A stretch of DNA of 8,158 nt from Kordiimonadaceae bacterium (GTDB taxonomy: Bacteria; Pseudomonadota; Alphaproteobacteria; Sphingomonadales; Kordiimonadaceae), in the NCBI GenBank assembly GCA_016763495.1, contig JAESTR010000096.1, positions 1 through 8,158 on the forward strand, in the 5' to 3' direction. Each line of letters starts with the position of its first letter. The stretch's first letter is position 1. Below, one piece after another: positions 6,676 through 8,158 of this stretch. The position numbers and the translations under genes are program-made. The notes beneath the pieces are model-generated. The model saw only the letters and a program-made list of their open reading frames with translations. It ran no database searches and was not told where the DNA came from.

Positions 6676-6703
6676 AAACTAGCGCGAGTGTAAGGGCGGG
6701 CAA
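6676..6703 (-). promoter_or_regulatory. Weak candidate promoter for the crotonase-like gene
   Basis: On the minus strand TTGCCC (6703-6698) and TAGTTT (6681-6676) are separated by 16 bases, which would place the transcription start inside the palindrome at 6649-6674. Both hexamers are imperfect (3-4 of 6 matches), so this is a suggestion only. Confidence 0.22.
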
Positions 6704-6707
6704 GGGC

Positions 6708-8158
6708 TTATTTTTTTGCTATTTCCAAGCCTGCGGTCAAGAACGCAGGAACATGAGGACCTAATCCAACAAAAGGCTCTTTTGGCATATCATCTGGTGC
6801 GAATTTTATTCTATCGCGCCCACCGCGGCTAGTGCTTTGGCGGCCAGAGCTTTGGTGCCTATCATCGCGGTCATTGTTGCGACGACTGCTGTTTCGTCCC
6901 TGTCTATCAGGGCGATTGCCATCCCGTCTACCTCGGCTTACTTTTTCTTCGTCTTCACGCGCAGCGACTTCACTAGGCTGTGCATTGTCTTCCGCTTTTT
7001 CAGCGCGAGGTTTTGTAGCTCGAGCCGTATCAGTATCAGGCTTTGTGGCCTGTGTCTTTTCAGCTCCCGGATCAGCTCCCGGATTTTCAGTATTTGGCTT
7101 TTCAGTATCTGAATTTTTGCGAGCGCGTTTTTCGGGCTTCAATTCCAAATTATCGATGCGTTTAAGTTTGGTTTTTGTCAGTTTTTCGACAGCTTCAAGA
7201 AGCCGCACATCGATTTTAGACTTGGTAGTGATAGTGATGGCTTTACCTGCGCGACCAGCACGACCTGTGCGACCAATACGGTGAACATAGTCTTCCGCAT
7301 GTCCTGGCACATCAAAATTGAACATATGACTTACGTCAGGCACGTCAAGGCCGCGTGCTGCTACATCAGATGCGCACAAAAGCTGAATTTCATTTTCTTT
7401 AAACTGCCGCAATACTTCCATGCGTGCGCTTTGCTCCATGTCACCATGTAACTGGCCAACACTGAAACCGTGGCGCTCAAGCGACATAAACACTTCTTTA
7501 ACATCGCGTTTACGGTTGCAGAAGATAATGCCGTTTTTAATCTTTTCTTCGCGCAGCATCTGACGCAAGGCTTTGCGTTTGTCTCGTGGGCTTACTTCAA
7601 TCAAGAATTGCTTGATATTGTCCGCAGTTGAAGCCGCGCGTGCTACTTCAATTTTTTTCGGGTCATCAAGGAATTGTTTGGTAAGTCGCTGAATTACAGG
7701 CGGCATTGTTGCCGAGAAAAACAGTGTTTGGTGGTTTTTTGTGATGCGCTCGCAGATTTTTTCAACATCAGGGATGAAGCCCATGTCAAGCATGCGATCA
7801 GCTTCATCAATCACTAAAATATCAATGCCATTAAGCAGCAATTTACCACGACTAAAATGGTCCAGTAACCGGCCGGGTGTTGCTATCAGTACGTCAACAC
7901 CGCGGTCTAGAGCTTTTTCTTGCTCAGTAAAATTTACACCGCCAATAAGAAGCGCCATAGAAAGCTTGGTATTTTTTCCGTATTTAACGAAATTATCAGC
8001 AACTTGAGCAGCAAGCTCGCGTGTTGGTTCAAGGATGAGGGAGCGCGGCATACGAGCCCGGGCTCTGCCTTCAGATAATATGTCAATCATCGGCAGGGTG
8101 AACGAGGCCGTTTTACCTGTGCCTGTTTGGGCAATGCCCAATATATCGCGCCCCATAA
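6708..8158 (-). CDS. DEAD-box ATP-dependent RNA helicase, RhlE type, 5' end cut off by the window edge
   Basis: Unwinds RNA duplexes using ATP, with likely roles in ribosome assembly and mRNA decay. 482 codons plus two bases are visible; numbering here starts at the first full codon. Motif I AQTGTGKT (9-16), Ia PTREL (44-48), Ib TPGR (93-96), II DEAD (117-120), III SAT (148-150), IV IIFCNR (210-215), V SDVAARGLD (263-271) and VI HRIGRTGR (292-299) are intact. The Q motif and roughly 30-45 N-terminal residues lie beyond 8158; the first visible ATG is the internal residue before GRDILGIAQTGTGKT, not the start. After the core (to about 345) comes a long disordered tail: a Lys/Glu/Pro/Thr part with short repeats, then an Arg/Asn/Asp/Ser-rich RNA-binding part, then a short end motif FVGLGPHVPAFL, similar to the GFGxxxPAF ending I recall from alphaproteobacterial RhlE proteins. 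It is 66 bases upstream of the crotonase-like gene, with no terminator seen between. Confidence 0.94.
   Translation of the reverse strand, partial: MGRDILGIAQTGTGKTASFTLPMIDILSEGRARARMPRSLILEPTRELAAQVADNFVKYGKNTKLSMALLIGGVNFTEQEKALDRGVDVLIATPGRLLDHFSRGKLLLNGIDILVIDEADRMLDMGFIPDVEKICERITKNHQTLFFSATMPPVIQRLTKQFLDDPKKIEVARAASTADNIKQFLIEVSPRDKRKALRQMLREEKIKNGIIFCNRKRDVKEVFMSLERHGFSVGQLHGDMEQSARMEVLRQFKENEIQLLCASDVAARGLDVPDVSHMFNFDVPGHAEDYVHRIGRTGRAGRAGKAITITTKSKIDVRLLEAVEKLTKTKLKRIDNLELKPEKRARKNSDTEKPNTENPGADPGAEKTQATKPDTDTARATKPRAEKAEDNAQPSEVAAREDEEKVSRGRRDGNRPDRQGRNSSRRNNDRDDRHQSSGRQSTSRGGRDRIKFAPDDMPKEPFVGLGPHVPAFLTAGLEIAKK
7061..7113. repeat. Short tandem repeats in the helicase tail
   Basis: CAGCTCCCGGAT occurs twice back to back (7061-7072 and 7073-7084). 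It is followed by two imperfect 15-base units beginning TTTTCAGTAT (7084-7098 and 7099-7113). All units are multiples of three and keep the frame, encoding the PGADPGAE and SDTEKPNTEN part of the disordered tail. The tail length may vary between strains by slippage. Confidence 0.6.

Noticed and set aside
8154..8156. ATG at 8154-8156 as the start of the helicase
   Set aside because: It lies directly before GRDILGIAQTGTGKT, which is internal in DEAD-box proteins; the Q motif must be upstream, outside the window.
1..8158. Mobile element, CRISPR array, toxin-antitoxin pair or defence system
   Set aside because: All sequence is accounted for by housekeeping-type genes with gaps under 100 bases; no transposase, direct-repeat array, integrase or small paired open frames were seen.

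Overview
The window is an ordinary-looking stretch of bacterial chromosome in which every supported gene lies on the minus strand. Gene order, from the right edge to the left, is: a DEAD-box RNA helicase of RhlE type (5' end outside the window), a PaaG-like crotonase-family enzyme, MlaE-type ABC permease, MlaF-type ABC ATPase, RadA, CvpA, PurF, and a short-chain dehydrogenase (3' end outside the window). The protein sequences and the radA-cvpA-purF-SDR order suggest an alphaproteobacterium of moderate GC content. A marine lineage such as Kordiimonadales is a guess, not something the sequence proves. No RNA gene, insertion sequence, CRISPR array, integrase or attachment site was found, and no gap between genes exceeds about 100 bases.

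Right part (5853-8158): the helicase and the crotonase-family gene are separated by 66 bases. These contain a perfect 10-bp-arm palindrome whose crotonase-proximal arm covers that gene's ribosome binding site. The crotonase-like protein lacks both hydratase glutamates and keeps an aspartate typical of the isomerase branch, so 'enoyl-CoA hydratase' would probably be the wrong label.

Central and left part (1-5759): six genes in one direction with short or negative spacing look like one transcription unit. mlaE and mlaF overlap by 4 bases (ATGA), mlaF and radA overlap by 1 base (TGATG), cvpA follows radA by 31 bases, purF follows cvpA by 97 bases, and the SDR follows purF by 39 bases. A candidate promoter with a consensus -35 (TTGACA) and a set of inverted repeats lies in the 93-base gap upstream of mlaE. 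The unit joins outer-membrane lipid transport (MlaFE), recombination repair (RadA), a small membrane protein (CvpA), the first step of purine synthesis (PurF) and a redox enzyme of unknown substrate. No MlaD (MCE-domain) gene is present in the window.

I found no convincing undescribed system. The items most worth a second look are the palindrome over the crotonase ribosome binding site, the predicted isomerase chemistry of that enzyme, the coupling of radA translation to mlaF, and the small hairpin in front of purF.
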